From assembly GCF_009718825.1 (NCBI RefSeq), contig NZ_WNHB01000002.1:124001-188000 (forward strand): a DNA stretch of 64,000 bases. Direction: 5' to 3'. Below are positions 30,804 through 39,737 of this stretch, in pieces. Source of the DNA: Terrilactibacillus tamarindi. GTDB taxonomy: Bacteria > Bacillota > Bacilli > Bacillales > Sporolactobacillaceae. Below the pieces are notes generated by a model that saw only the letters and a program-made list of their open reading frames with translations, did no database searches and was not told the origin of the DNA. Made by a program: the position numbers and the translations under genes. Position 1 is the stretch's first letter. The number at the start of each line of letters is the position of its first letter.

Positions 30804-31367
30804 TCATTTCAACTTTCGAATAATTCGTGCTGGATTCCCTGCAACAACAACATTATCTGGAATATCCTTAATAACAACAGATCCAGATCCAATAACAACA
30901 TTATCCCCTATGGTTACACCAGGATTGATAATAGATTTTCCGCCGATCCAAACATTATTCCCTATAGTGACTGGCTTTCCAAACTCAATGCCGCTAATAC
31001 GTTCTTCAGCATCTAAGGGATGTGAAGCTGTATAAATATGTACACCTGGCGCTAACATACAATTGTCACCAATTCTGACTGGGCAAACATCTAATATTGT
31101 ACAATCAAAGTTTGCGTAAAAACGCTCGCCAACATGAATATTATATCCATAGTCACAATGAAAATTTGACTCCATGTATATTTTCTCACCCGTGGAACCC
31201 AAAAGTTGCTTAAGTATATTGGTCCGCTGTTCAACATCACTCTCAGAAATATGATTAAACGTTCTTAAGAGCTCTCTCGCACGTTTATTATCAGCTACAA
31301 GTTCAGGATCTCCAGCTCTATAGTATTCCCCAGCGATCATTTTTTCCTTTTCACTCTTTATTGCCAT
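30804..31367 (-). CDS. maa: Maltose O-acetyltransferase-like hexapeptide acetyltransferase
   Basis: A 187-residue left-handed beta-helix acetyltransferase of the Maa/LacA/NodL group. The N-terminal helical part has [25 protein letters not shown], the mac domain signature. The catalytic His lies in [12 protein letters not shown]. Hexapeptide turns such as [20 protein letters not shown] follow. It transfers acetyl from acetyl-CoA to sugars; the natural acceptor is unknown. A GTG three codons upstream is in frame, but GAGGGG eight bases before ATG 31367 fixes the start. The gene lies between family A copies C and D. Confidence 0.9.
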   Translation of the reverse strand: MAIKSEKEKMIAGEYYRAGDPELVADNKRARELLRTFNHISESDVEQRTNILKQLLGSTGEKIYMESNFHCDYGYNIHVGERFYANFDCTILDVCPVRIGDNCMLAPGVHIYTASHPLDAEERISGIEFGKPVTIGNNVWIGGKSIINPGVTIGDNVVIGSGSVVIKDIPDNVVVAGNPARIIRKLK

Positions 31368-31443
31368 AGATTGCACCCCTCATTTACTTCAATTTTCTTC
31401 CTCTAAAATCTATTTTATGAGTATACCACATTCCAATTCTGCA

Positions 31444-31480
31444 TAAAAAAACACGGTCTACTCGTTTGAGAAGACCATGT
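31444..31480 (-). terminator. Terminator downstream of the HAD gene
   Basis: On the minus strand ACATGGTCT pairs with AGACCGTGT (one G-T pair) and is followed by T7. It lies beyond family A copy D, which now separates it from the HAD stop codon. Confidence 0.8.
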
Positions 31481-31495
31481 CTAGATATTCTATAA

Positions 31496-31654
31496 TTTAT
31501 CCCGTCTTAACGGCAAGTAAAGACCCCCACCTCGGGGACTCTGAGTAGTCAAAGAAGATAAGGTGGGGGATCAACTGCCCGTAAAGGTCCGATTGGTTCA
31601 GCTAACCATCAGTGGGGATGAAGAAAACCCTCACTGATGGAAGTTTCACTTTAT
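31496..31654 (+). repeat. Family A hairpin element, copy D, sharing the HAD-gene stop codon
   Basis: TTTAT occurs at 31496-31500 and 31650-31654; the second contains the TAA stop (minus strand) of the HAD gene. The stems are as in copy C, with a few changes (CCCGTCTTAACGG, CACCTCGGGGACTCTGAG). It is in direct orientation with copy C, the two bracketing the acetyltransferase gene. Confidence 0.87.
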
Positions 31655-32796
31655 TTTGCGACTAATTCTTTAATGAGTTTCTTAACATCAACAACGGAGT
31701 CTAAAATATAATCGGCTTCGTGCTCTTCAAATTCACCACGAGCAGCTTGTCCAGACAACCCCGTTAACACAGCTGCAAATTGACATCCAATTTGTCTTGC
31801 TGCGAGTAAATCCGCTAATGAATCGCCCACTACAAGAACATCTTTTCCATCTTCTAGTGGTTTTGGATCCGTTATGAACGCATCATAAGGATGGTCCTTT
31901 CCATAATAGGCTTGAAGATACGTATAAGGATGTGGTTTTGATAAGGAATGATCTGAACCACTTGCTTTTTCTGTTTCTGCCACATCATCAGCCGTTACAA
32001 TATGATTGGTATCTAAATGATCCAACCACTTTAAGTAAGTAAACGGTTCATGTGTTTCAAGGCGTGGTCTACCAGTTCCAATACCGACTTTAATTCCCTC
32101 TTGATTAAGGAAGTTGAAAAGTTCAGCAATGACTTCTGGTTCCGCAAGCGTATCTTCTTCACTCAAGAAACCTGCTTTACCCGTTTGAACAGAAGGGCGT
32201 CCTGTTGATTGCAGAATATTCTTATCCCCAACGTACCATTCTTGAGAAGCGTGTTCACCAACACTCCATAAGGCACTTTTCTTTTTGAATATCGATGTTT
32301 TTACGCCTAGTTTCTGTTCTGTTAACGTATTTAGATAATCGACTAGTCCCTGCTTTGTTGCATTCGTTTGTTTATAATCGTCTAAGAATACGTCAAAGTT
32401 TAATGAAACGGACTGATTCTTTAATGCCTCACGTATTTCACTTAACGTATCATAATTGATATCTTGGCTAAACCATTTCGTTATTTCTTCACTGTATTGG
32501 TCCTTGACTTGTTCAAGAAGATGAATCAATTGATAGCTAAATGCAATATAAATCATATCCCAGTTAGCGTTCAGACCACGAGATTTCATAAAATTAAGAA
32601 CTTGGTCATCTACAAATACGGTTTTTCTGATCTTCTCTATTTCATCATTACGATAGGTCGTTTTAAAGCTTTCAGGATTGAGTCCTAAGTAGTTTTTACT
32701 GTTTAATAACTCCCATACCGTTAATGCCGAAGCATCGAAATAGCGTTCTTCACTTAAAAATACCCCATCTACGTCAAATAGTACTGTCTTAACCAT
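31651..32796 (-). CDS. HAD-superfamily hydrolase with a large insertion/cap region
   Basis: A 381-residue protein. HAD motif I is VLFDVDGVFLSEERYFD near the N-terminus, a Thr/Ser motif II occurs as GIGTGRPRLE (about 235-245), motif III Lys in SLSKPHPYTYLQAY, and motif IV as VLVVGDSLADLLAARQIG (about 320-337). Between motifs I and II there are about 220 residues, much more than in ordinary phosphoglycolate phosphatase-like members, so the cap is unusually large. The substrate is unknown. The stop codon lies in the family A copy D edge; the protein end (KELVAK) looks natural. Confidence 0.8.
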   Translation of the reverse strand: MVKTVLFDVDGVFLSEERYFDASALTVWELLNSKNYLGLNPESFKTTYRNDEIEKIRKTVFVDDQVLNFMKSRGLNANWDMIYIAFSYQLIHLLEQVKDQYSEEITKWFSQDINYDTLSEIREALKNQSVSLNFDVFLDDYKQTNATKQGLVDYLNTLTEQKLGVKTSIFKKKSALWSVGEHASQEWYVGDKNILQSTGRPSVQTGKAGFLSEEDTLAEPEVIAELFNFLNQEGIKVGIGTGRPRLETHEPFTYLKWLDHLDTNHIVTADDVAETEKASGSDHSLSKPHPYTYLQAYYGKDHPYDAFITDPKPLEDGKDVLVVGDSLADLLAARQIGCQFAAVLTGLSGQAARGEFEEHEADYILDSVVDVKKLIKELVAK

Positions 32797-32887
32797 CGTT
32801 GCCTCCCAAATAAACTGGTTTTTCTAGTAGTGTAGCATACCTTGGATCCTTTTTGTCACTAAAACGTGAAATAGTTAAAAAAGTGAG

Positions 32888-33811
32888 TTATTTCCCACCA
32901 TTGAGACCTTGTCCTTTTTTGGCCAAGATGATCCAGTTGGTTCCATAGTTGTCTGTTTTAAAGATATCATTTCCTTTGGTTACAACAACTATTTCTTTCT
33001 CATTCTTTGGATTTTGAATGATATGAGTAATGATGTCCTCTTTTACCGTTGATAAATCTACAGGTACTTGCAGCCTTGATTGAGTATTCGTTCTAAGTAA
33101 TGTTGATTTTCCCTCTTTAGAAGCTGCAATGACCTCATCATTTTTCCCATACGTTAAGCTCGTAATATGTTTATTATTTACGATTTTGTTGAACTGTTTC
33201 CCTTTATTTTGAGAAAAATAGATACCGTCCGAGGTCAAAATAACTAACTTGTTACGATTCTCTGGTGCTATAGCTAATTGTTTGATTTTTCCCTTTAAAC
33301 CATTTGGTTGAACACTCTTCCAGTCTTCATTATGGCCATCCGTATAAAACAAAGTCGATTTGTTATTCATTAAATAAACCCTTTTCGTATCATATCCGGC
33401 AGCCATCAAATCTATAGATTCATCAGGTAATGACACGTTGTTTGTGATTTCACCTTTACTATTCTTTGTAAGCAAATGACCTTCAGCTAATTCATAATAT
33501 CCCTGACTTGTGACAACAAAAGGATGGTCATGATGTGTTTTCTTCCGATGCCACTTTCCAGATGAGTATTGATACGTTCCATTCTTTGATAAAAGAACAA
33601 GCGTCTTACCATCATTTAAATACCCACTCGATGTGATACTCGTCATTAGGGTATCTTTATTAACATGGAGTGACCGCTGGATCATGATGGCAACGAGCAC
33701 AAGAATGCCACCCAAAATAATACAAATGAGGAGTTTTGCAAGGAATATATACGTTACAAATTGAAAGCCTTTTTTTCGAGAATCTGATTCTTGATTTGAT
33801 TGAGTCTTCAT
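32888..33811 (-). CDS. Membrane-anchored extracellular protein of unknown function, possibly beta-propeller
   Basis: A 307-residue protein with a charged N-terminus, one membrane segment at about residues 20-45 (LAKLLICIILGGILVLVAIM) and the remainder outside the cell. The exterior part has repeated strand-turn units: SGYLNDGKTLVLLSKNG, VYLMNNKSTLFYTDG, LAIAPENRNKLVILTSDGIYFSQNKGKQF and KEIVVVTKGNDIFKTDNYGTNW, resembling BNR/YCF48-like propeller blades in which GIYFSQNKG and KTDNYGTNW are Asp-box-like. I do not recognise a named family. It is probably monocistronic. Confidence 0.6.
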   Translation of the reverse strand: MKTQSNQESDSRKKGFQFVTYIFLAKLLICIILGGILVLVAIMIQRSLHVNKDTLMTSITSSGYLNDGKTLVLLSKNGTYQYSSGKWHRKKTHHDHPFVVTSQGYYELAEGHLLTKNSKGEITNNVSLPDESIDLMAAGYDTKRVYLMNNKSTLFYTDGHNEDWKSVQPNGLKGKIKQLAIAPENRNKLVILTSDGIYFSQNKGKQFNKIVNNKHITSLTYGKNDEVIAASKEGKSTLLRTNTQSRLQVPVDLSTVKEDIITHIIQNPKNEKEIVVVTKGNDIFKTDNYGTNWIILAKKGQGLNGGK

Positions 33812-33946
33812 ACATGTGTCCCCTTAAATTAGTTCTACCATTATTGTAACGGTAATTGGGTTTGACAACAAATAATCACTCTAAGAGGTTTTTGACTTAC
33901 TATTTCTTTTTTTATAATACGACGTTTAATATAAACTTTTGAAGAT

Positions 33947-33976
33947 TAAAAAAGAACCATTTCTGGTTCCTTTTTG
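33947..33976 (-). terminator. Terminator of the AIM24-family gene
   Basis: GAACCA and TGGTTC pair around a 4-base loop with A6/T5 flanks. It lies 37 bases past the stop of the AIM24-family gene on the minus strand. Confidence 0.75.
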
Positions 33977-34012
33977 ACTTGTATTACTTATTACGAGTAC
34001 TAAAGTGCTGAC

Positions 34013-34804
34013 TTAATCGCCATCAAACATTCTAAAGATACCACCGAGTGCACTACCTTCATCTGAACTTCGTCCGACTGGATTCTGCGGCATCGCACTA
34101 AAGACACGACTAGCTAGTCGACTAAAAGGTAAGGATTGAACCCAAACCGTTCCTGGTCCTTGCAAGGTGGCAAAAAACAATCCTTCTCCGCCAAATAAGG
34201 CCGTCTTAACACCTTTCACAAATTCAATATTATAATCTACATCTTTAGTCATTCCAACTAAACAGCCCGTGTCAACCCGTAATTTATCAGTAGAAGATAA
34301 ATTCAACTCTCGGATCGTTCCTCCAGCATGAACAAAAGCCATGCCATCTCCTTCAAGTCTTTCCATAATAAATCCTTCACCACCAAAGAAACCCGTCCCG
34401 AGTTTTCTTTGAAAAGCGATCCCGACTGAAACGCCCTTGGCCGCACAGAGAAAAGCGTCTTTTTGGCAAATGATTTCGCCACCATGTTCACTTAAATCGA
34501 GTGGAATAATTTTTCCTGGATAAGGTGCTGCAAATGAAACGTGCTTCTTTCCGCGCGCTTCGTTCGTAAAAGCCGTCATAAATAGACTTTCACCTGTTAA
34601 TAAGCGTTTGCCTGCACCGAACAATTTACCCATTAATCCTTTACTTTCAGAACCATCCCCAAAAATCGTCTCCATCCCAATGCCTTCTTCCATCATCATC
34701 AAGCTTCCAGCTTCAGCAATGGTTGTTTCACTAGGATCAAGTTCGATTTCCACGAATTGCATATCATCGCCATATATTTTGTAATCTATTTCATGATTAT
34801 TCAT
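34013..34804 (-). CDS. AIM24/TIGR00266-family protein
   Basis: A 263-residue member of the AIM24 family, which forms a beta-rich fold related to the tubby domain. Seen: the N-terminal [29 protein letters not shown], the glycine-rich middle [20 protein letters not shown], and the C-terminal [30 protein letters not shown]. The family is widespread in Bacillus, without a firm biochemical role. GGGGAGG precedes the ATG. It appears monocistronic with its own terminator. Confidence 0.88.
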   Translation of the reverse strand: MNNHEIDYKIYGDDMQFVEIELDPSETTIAEAGSLMMMEEGIGMETIFGDGSESKGLMGKLFGAGKRLLTGESLFMTAFTNEARGKKHVSFAAPYPGKIIPLDLSEHGGEIICQKDAFLCAAKGVSVGIAFQRKLGTGFFGGEGFIMERLEGDGMAFVHAGGTIRELNLSSTDKLRVDTGCLVGMTKDVDYNIEFVKGVKTALFGGEGLFFATLQGPGTVWVQSLPFSRLASRVFSAMPQNPVGRSSDEGSALGGIFRMFDGD

Positions 34805-34911
34805 TTGTTTTCCTCCCCACTTTTATAAGTTATATTCTTTATTATAATTTGTTTTTGGGGAAGTTTATATGATTTTTTTGATCTTTCTTTGATGATACTT
34901 CGCTTTAATCC

Positions 34912-34946
34912 ACAAAAAAGACCCCGAACAAACATTCAGGATCTTG
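34912..34946 (-). terminator. Probable original terminator of the yczE-like gene
   Basis: On the minus strand GATCCTGAA and TTCGGGGTC pair with mismatches and are followed by T6. It lies beyond family B copy 3, which sits between it and the yczE-like stop codon. Confidence 0.6.
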
Positions 34947-34962
34947 TTTATGTAAAGTATGT

Positions 34963-35101
34963 GTTCAAAAAGGCGACAAATTAGAAGCAAGAAGGTCAAG
35001 GCGGCGCCGTTTTGAGGACCGGAATGTAGGTTTTTACTACATGAGGACCGGAAAAACAAGCCAACGCCGAGATTCGTAGCTTATCATTTGGCTTTTTGAA
35101 C
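34963..35101. repeat. Family B dispersed repeat, copy 3 (short form)
   Basis: Perfect terminal inverted repeats GTTCAAAAAG (34963-34972) and CTTTTTGAAC (35092-35101) extend inward as GCGACAAATTAGAAGC and GCTTATCATTTGGC. The core has GGCGGCGCCGTTTTGAGG, then GGACCGGAATGTAG and CTACATGAGGACCGG, an additional inverted pair. It is shorter than copy 1, which carries duplicated modules. Confidence 0.82.
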
Positions 35102-35112
35102 ATCCTCTTATG

Positions 35113-35745
35113 TTATAAACGTGTTGCCCTCTGTAAACTAAGATGTATTCGTTTATCGAAAAATACAATAAAATAGCCCATACAAAGGAAACTGATGACT
35201 GTTCCAATATTAATGCCAACGATATTGTGATTAATAAGGCCAATGCTAAGTCCGATACATAGTGGCACACCTAATGATAAACGCTGTGCAACGACGGTAT
35301 TTCCTTTAAAATACTTTTCTCTTAAAATTTTCAACATATCATCAAATGGATGAAGCACAACATTAAGGCGTAAATAAATTGAAAGAGCGCAACCGATGCA
35401 CATGATGCCGAATACACAAACAATCAGCCTAAATGCAAAGAGATTGACGTGAAATTTTGTTAAGGCAACAAGCCAAAAATCAATAAAGTATCCAAAACAA
35501 AGTAAATATAAGAAGTTATAGATATCTTTCATTTTATTCCACTTTTTCCTTAATATGTCATCAACAATTAAGGCTACTAATCCTAATAGTATCAGAGCAT
35601 TTCCGACCGTAATATGGAGTAAATTTGAGATATTTAATCCCGCTGCTGTCCAAGGTGCTGATCCTAATGCCGCTTTCACGGTTAGAGCATTTCCAAATGC
35701 ATTTAACAAAATGGATAAACAAAGGAGTGCGATGTTTTTTTTCAT
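35113..35745 (-). CDS. yczE: YczE/YyaS/YitT-family membrane protein
   Basis: A 210-residue protein with about five membrane helices. The N-terminal LLNAFGNALTVKAALGSAPWTAAGLNISNLL is the family signature. YczE-type proteins are linked to surfactin production in B. subtilis and to general membrane roles elsewhere; the function is not defined. AGGAGGG lies somewhat far upstream of the ATG. The 3' end is 11 bp from family B copy 3. Confidence 0.83.
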   Translation of the reverse strand: MKKNIALLCLSILLNAFGNALTVKAALGSAPWTAAGLNISNLLHITVGNALILLGLVALIVDDILRKKWNKMKDIYNFLYLLCFGYFIDFWLVALTKFHVNLFAFRLIVCVFGIMCIGCALSIYLRLNVVLHPFDDMLKILREKYFKGNTVVAQRLSLGVPLCIGLSIGLINHNIVGINIGTVISFLCMGYFIVFFDKRIHLSLQRATRL

Positions 35746-36046
35746 ACTCTCTTTCGTTCCCTCCTAAAACCTTATTCCCTTTCTAACCATTCTTTTACCC
35801 TTTATATCCTAAAGAATTTAATCACTCTATTAACCGATCATCTCATTTTAAACATTCACTTTTTAGGTTACAACAAACTCCAAAAGGATTTCAACAATTC
35901 TGCTTAAATGAAAATTAAATCACACTTTAGCGTATTTTAATACCCTTAATTTGTTCTTTCTTACGTTAATATTTTGTCCTTAAGTCACGATTTACTTGTA
36001 AATTCATAGGATACATTGTTTCGTTCTGTAAGAAAGGAGATTATCC

Positions 36047-36631
36047 ATGTTTTTACTTACCATCGCCTTTATTGGTATCGCCTCTAATTTAGATAACTTA
36101 GGTATCGGTTTCTCATATGGAATTCAAGGAAAAAGAATCTCCATATCTTCGAATATGATGATGTCCCTTATGGGTACCCTATTTTCTTTTCTGTTCGTTT
36201 GTTTTGGCCATCTCCTCAGTCAATTTATCCCCCCATCTTTTTCAAACTATCTTGGCGGATCCATCATCATGTTGATTGGATTGTGGTCCATTATCACTGA
36301 ATTCCAACAAAAAGCGCATCGTGCTTTTAAAAAAACAATGGAAAATCCAGATCATGTCGATAAAGACCATAATAATATTATCTCTATGAATGAAGCCTTT
36401 ATTTTAGGCATTGCTCTCTCTTGTAATGCCATAGGAATTGCCTTTGGAGCAGGTATCGCTGGTGCAAATGCGTATCTCGTCGCTATAGCTATTGGACTCT
36501 TTTCTTATTTAAGCATCGATTTGGGAACCACCATGGGGCTCAAGCTTCAACAATCTAGGCTTGCCTATTACGCCGGTTATGTATCTGGTTTTCTACTCGT
36601 TCTCATTGGAATATTTGATATCATTCATTGA
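36047..36631 (+). CDS. ytaF: YtaF-type membrane protein (sporulation, MntP-like fold)
   Basis: A 194-residue, six-helix membrane protein of the MntP/YtaF superfamily. The two related halves are FIGIASNLDNLGIGFSYGIQG and FILGIALSCNAIGIAFGAGIAG, each with the conserved Asn/Asp-containing motif. A cytoplasmic loop has a short acidic stretch DHVDKDHNN. In Bacillus ytaF is a sporulation-associated gene. Its position 107 bp before the germinant receptor operon fits a spore-related role. AAAGGAG precedes the ATG. Confidence 0.85.
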   Translation: MFLLTIAFIGIASNLDNLGIGFSYGIQGKRISISSNMMMSLMGTLFSFLFVCFGHLLSQFIPPSFSNYLGGSIIMLIGLWSIITEFQQKAHRAFKKTMENPDHVDKDHNNIISMNEAFILGIALSCNAIGIAFGAGIAGANAYLVAIAIGLFSYLSIDLGTTMGLKLQQSRLAYYAGYVSGFLLVLIGIFDIIH

Positions 36632-36738
36632 TTTCTTTACCATTCTTCAATTTATATCTATCTTCATTCATATATTACTATTTTTCGGGAACACTACACC
36701 TTAAACCATACCAAATCGTTTCCAAGAGGGTGGGCAAG

Positions 36739-38298
36739 ATGGGACTGTTTAAGAAAAACAAAAAAGAGCAAAAGCCTAAACAACAAGAGCAACAGCAACA
36801 ACATGAAAATGTGATGAATGGTGAAGAAGTCAATTCGACTTCATCTGACCAGATTTCTCGATCATTGAAGATCAATAAACAACGTATATTAGATGTTTAC
36901 TCAGATTGTTCAGATCTCATCACGCGATCCTTTTCAATTGGTAAACAATCAAAAGATAATGCCTTTTTACTCTATATAGAAGGAACATCCAATTCCGAAG
37001 AACTCGATAAAGTAGTTTTAAAACCGCTTTTGTCCATTTCTGAATGGGACCACAGTTTAGAGAAGGTCATTGAAAGCATTTCTGTCGGTCAATTAAAACA
37101 ACTCACAACTTACGAAGACATTTATAATCAGCTGTCTAATGGGAATCCCATCTTAATTCTTGACCAAATTCCTGTTGCTTTATCTTTCGGATTAACAGCA
37201 TGGGTCACAAGAGGCATCGAAGACCCTACATCCGAAGTGGTCGTTCGAGGTCCTAGAGAGGGGTTTGTAGAATCTCTTCGGATCAATACGTCACTTATCA
37301 GAAAACGTCTTCGTACACCTCAACTTAAAATTAAATCAAAAGTAATGGGTGAATATTCAAAAACTCAAATTGCGATCGCCTATCTTGATGGCGTTTGCGA
37401 CCCAGGACTATTAAAAGAAGTTGAAAATCGCCTTAATAAAATTAAACTTGAAGGTGTCTTGGAGTCGGGTGTCCTAGAAGAGTATTTACAGGATAATCGG
37501 TATTCACCGTTTACTCAACTATTATCAACTGAAAGACCCGATACGCTATGTGGTAACTTGTTAGAAGGTCGTGTGGGTATCTTAGTTGAAGGGACGCCCT
37601 TTTGTTTAGTTTTACCGACGACATTTACTGCTTTTATTCAAGCCGCAGAAGATTATTCTCAAGGATTCTATATTACAACTCTTCTTCGAATTTTACGTTT
37701 TTTATTCTTAGGTATCGCACTCCTTGGACCATCCTTTTACATTGCCGTCATGACGTTTCATCAAGAGATGGTTCCGACAACACTGCTTCTTACGATTGCT
37801 CAAACGAGGGAGCAAGTCCCGTTTCCAGCCTTATTTGAAGCCTTATTAATGGAAGTGACATTTGAAGCTTTAAGGGAAGCCGGGGTTAGATTGCCTAAAC
37901 AGGTAGGGTCTGCAGTCAGTATAGTTGGCGCGCTCGTTATTGGACAAGCGGCCATTCAAGCGGGACTTGTTTCACCCACTATGGTTATTGTTGTGGCCTC
38001 TACTGGGATCGCCTCTTTTATGATTCCACATTACAACGCTGCAATAACCATACGTATGCTGCGATTTCCAGTGATGTTTATTTCCAGCTTCTTAGGTTTT
38101 TTAGGCCTTATTATGGCTGTCATCGTCATCATCATTCATCTCTGCTCTCTAAGATCATTTGGGGTTCCTTATCTTGAGCCTTACGCACCTTTTAAGAAAT
38201 CTGGATTTAAGGACTCTATCATAAGAGCGCCTACATGGAAACAAAAAAACCGACCACATTTTACAGGAAATGTTTGGAATAAACAACGTAAGGAGTGA
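36739..38298 (+). CDS. gerKA: Spore germinant receptor A subunit (GerA/GerKA family)
   Basis: A 519-residue integral membrane protein of the spore inner membrane. The N-terminus is hydrophilic and Gln-rich (KPKQQEQQQQ), the middle is a soluble domain with the signature VVRGPREGFVESLRINTSL, and four to five helices lie near the C-terminus (from about residue 330). A longer frame extends upstream, but AGAGGGTGG five bases before ATG 36739 and homology fix the start. The stop overlaps the GTG of the C subunit by four bases (GTGA). With B and C subunits it forms the nutrient receptor; the germinant is unknown. Confidence 0.92.
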   Translation: MGLFKKNKKEQKPKQQEQQQQHENVMNGEEVNSTSSDQISRSLKINKQRILDVYSDCSDLITRSFSIGKQSKDNAFLLYIEGTSNSEELDKVVLKPLLSISEWDHSLEKVIESISVGQLKQLTTYEDIYNQLSNGNPILILDQIPVALSFGLTAWVTRGIEDPTSEVVVRGPREGFVESLRINTSLIRKRLRTPQLKIKSKVMGEYSKTQIAIAYLDGVCDPGLLKEVENRLNKIKLEGVLESGVLEEYLQDNRYSPFTQLLSTERPDTLCGNLLEGRVGILVEGTPFCLVLPTTFTAFIQAAEDYSQGFYITTLLRILRFLFLGIALLGPSFYIAVMTFHQEMVPTTLLLTIAQTREQVPFPALFEALLMEVTFEALREAGVRLPKQVGSAVSIVGALVIGQAAIQAGLVSPTMVIVVASTGIASFMIPHYNAAITIRMLRFPVMFISSFLGFLGLIMAVIVIIIHLCSLRSFGVPYLEPYAPFKKSGFKDSIIRAPTWKQKNRPHFTGNVWNKQRKE

Positions 38299-39485
38299 AG
38301 AAGTTGTTTCTTCTTCCATATCTGTTGAAAATAAAAAAAGTTTTATTCATCGTTTCGTTATTCTGCTCATTTTCAGTTATGACGGGTTGCTGGGATCAAA
38401 GGGAATTAAATACCCTAGCTCTTGTAACCGCATCAAGCTTTGACTTAGATGCGAACAATAACGTCATCGCCACAGTTCAAATTTTCACTCCACAAGGTAC
38501 GTCTTCTTCTGGAGGTTCTGGAGGTTCTGGAGGTTCTAGTGGGACGGGCGCACAAGGATCTAACCTAGTTATATCAGGTAAAGGTTCGACCATTTCTGAT
38601 GCCGTTAACAATATAGAAACAAGAGTCTCCCGTCACCTTTTTAGAGGGCAAAATGCCGTCATCGTGTTTGGTCATGACTTTGCCAAGAAACGCTTAAAAG
38701 AAGGATTAGACTATGCCGCACGATTTTATGAGATTAAAGAACGAACCCTAATTTATGTTGCCAAAGATCATGGTGTTGATCTTCTCCAATATCGACCAAA
38801 TATTGAGAGAAACTCAGCTGATGTCATGGAATACTTGACAGAAAAGAACGCGAATCTAGGTATGTCATTAAAAGATGTCATCTTAATGCGTCTTGGACCA
38901 AATAAACCTGTCATTCTACCGATCATTGGAGTAAAACAATTACGTGTTAAAGGAAATCCTGAACATATGTTTCTCACTTTAGGTTCTGCCATCTTTGCGA
39001 ATGATCGGCTGGTTGGGACGATAGATCACCATGATACTTATGGACAAAGGCTTATCTACAATGAGTTTAATCAGACGGTGTTCCCACTTCATCTAAAAGG
39101 GCATTCTGGTCAAGTCTCCTTAAACATTCAAAGCGTTAAAACAGCGACCCATTCTGCTATAAAAGATGGAAAGTGGATCATAACCGTAAAAGTTTCCGGA
39201 AAAGGCATTGTCTTTGAAAATACAACCAATCAATCCCTTTTCAAGGTTAAAACTGAACATAAGATTGAAAAAGAAGTTAACAAACGTCTACGTTCGATCA
39301 TAAAACATTCGGTTAAACAAACACAGCACATGAACAGTGATGTCATGAATTTCCACGGTGTATTTTATCGCGAACATCCAGATGAGTACAATAAAGTAAG
39401 TCATAATTGGGAAGATATCTACCCCCGGATTGATGTAAAAGTCAATGGGCATATTAATGTTTATGATCCTGGTATGATTGAGTAA
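38295..39485 (+). CDS. gerKC: Spore germinant receptor C subunit, lipoprotein (GerAC/GerKC family)
   Basis: A 396-residue Ger(x)C lipoprotein. The signal peptide ends in the lipobox VMTGC at about residue 32, followed by WDQRELNTLALV, a family hallmark. Conserved later segments are GKGSTISDAVNNIETRVSRHLFRGQNAVIVFG and the C-terminal YPRIDVKVNGHINVYDPGMIE. A Gly/Ser-rich insert (about residues 71-91, SSSGGSGGSGGSSGTG) lies in an early loop, repetitive also at the DNA level. It starts with GTG overlapping the A-subunit stop. It is anchored on the outer face of the spore inner membrane. Confidence 0.92.
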   Translation: MKKLFLLPYLLKIKKVLFIVSLFCSFSVMTGCWDQRELNTLALVTASSFDLDANNNVIATVQIFTPQGTSSSGGSGGSGGSSGTGAQGSNLVISGKGSTISDAVNNIETRVSRHLFRGQNAVIVFGHDFAKKRLKEGLDYAARFYEIKERTLIYVAKDHGVDLLQYRPNIERNSADVMEYLTEKNANLGMSLKDVILMRLGPNKPVILPIIGVKQLRVKGNPEHMFLTLGSAIFANDRLVGTIDHHDTYGQRLIYNEFNQTVFPLHLKGHSGQVSLNIQSVKTATHSAIKDGKWIITVKVSGKGIVFENTTNQSLFKVKTEHKIEKEVNKRLRSIIKHSVKQTQHMNSDVMNFHGVFYREHPDEYNKVSHNWEDIYPRIDVKVNGHINVYDPGMIE

Positions 39486-39501
39486 ATAAGAGGTGAGTGG
39501 A

Positions 39502-39723
39502 ATGAAATGGATGAATCTTATAGGATATAGTGTTGTTCTTTATGGCTTCTATCTCTTTGAAAAAAAAAACTTGCAAAAGAAACATGATAGGATCGTATTT
39601 TTTATGTTACTCGGTATTTGTTGGACTGTTATGTTCTCCTTTTTATTCTTTCATTCTCTTTTAAATCCAGCTCGACTCATGCTTTTTCTTTTTAAACCAC
39701 TAATCCCTATTTTAGGTAAGTAG
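39502..39723 (+). CDS. Small membrane protein between germinant receptor C and B genes
   Basis: A 73-residue protein with two membrane segments (MNLIGYSVVLYGFYLF and IVFFMLLGICWTVMFSFLFF) separated by a basic loop EKKNLQKKHDR. AGAGGTG six bases before ATG 39502 sets the start; a GTG at 39493 is in frame. It lies 16 bp after gerKC and 14 bp before the first B gene, so it is in the operon. It could be a D-type accessory subunit: small two-helix D proteins modulate some ger receptors. I see no sequence signature proving this. Confidence 0.7.
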   Translation: MKWMNLIGYSVVLYGFYLFEKKNLQKKHDRIVFFMLLGICWTVMFSFLFFHSLLNPARLMLFLFKPLIPILGK

Positions 39724-39737
39724 GCGGTGAAAGAACT

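Noticed and set aside
30762-31016. Plus-strand ORF antisense to the acetyltransferase
   Set aside because: Asn-rich translation of antisense hexapeptide-repeat DNA; starts in repeat copy C; not a gene.
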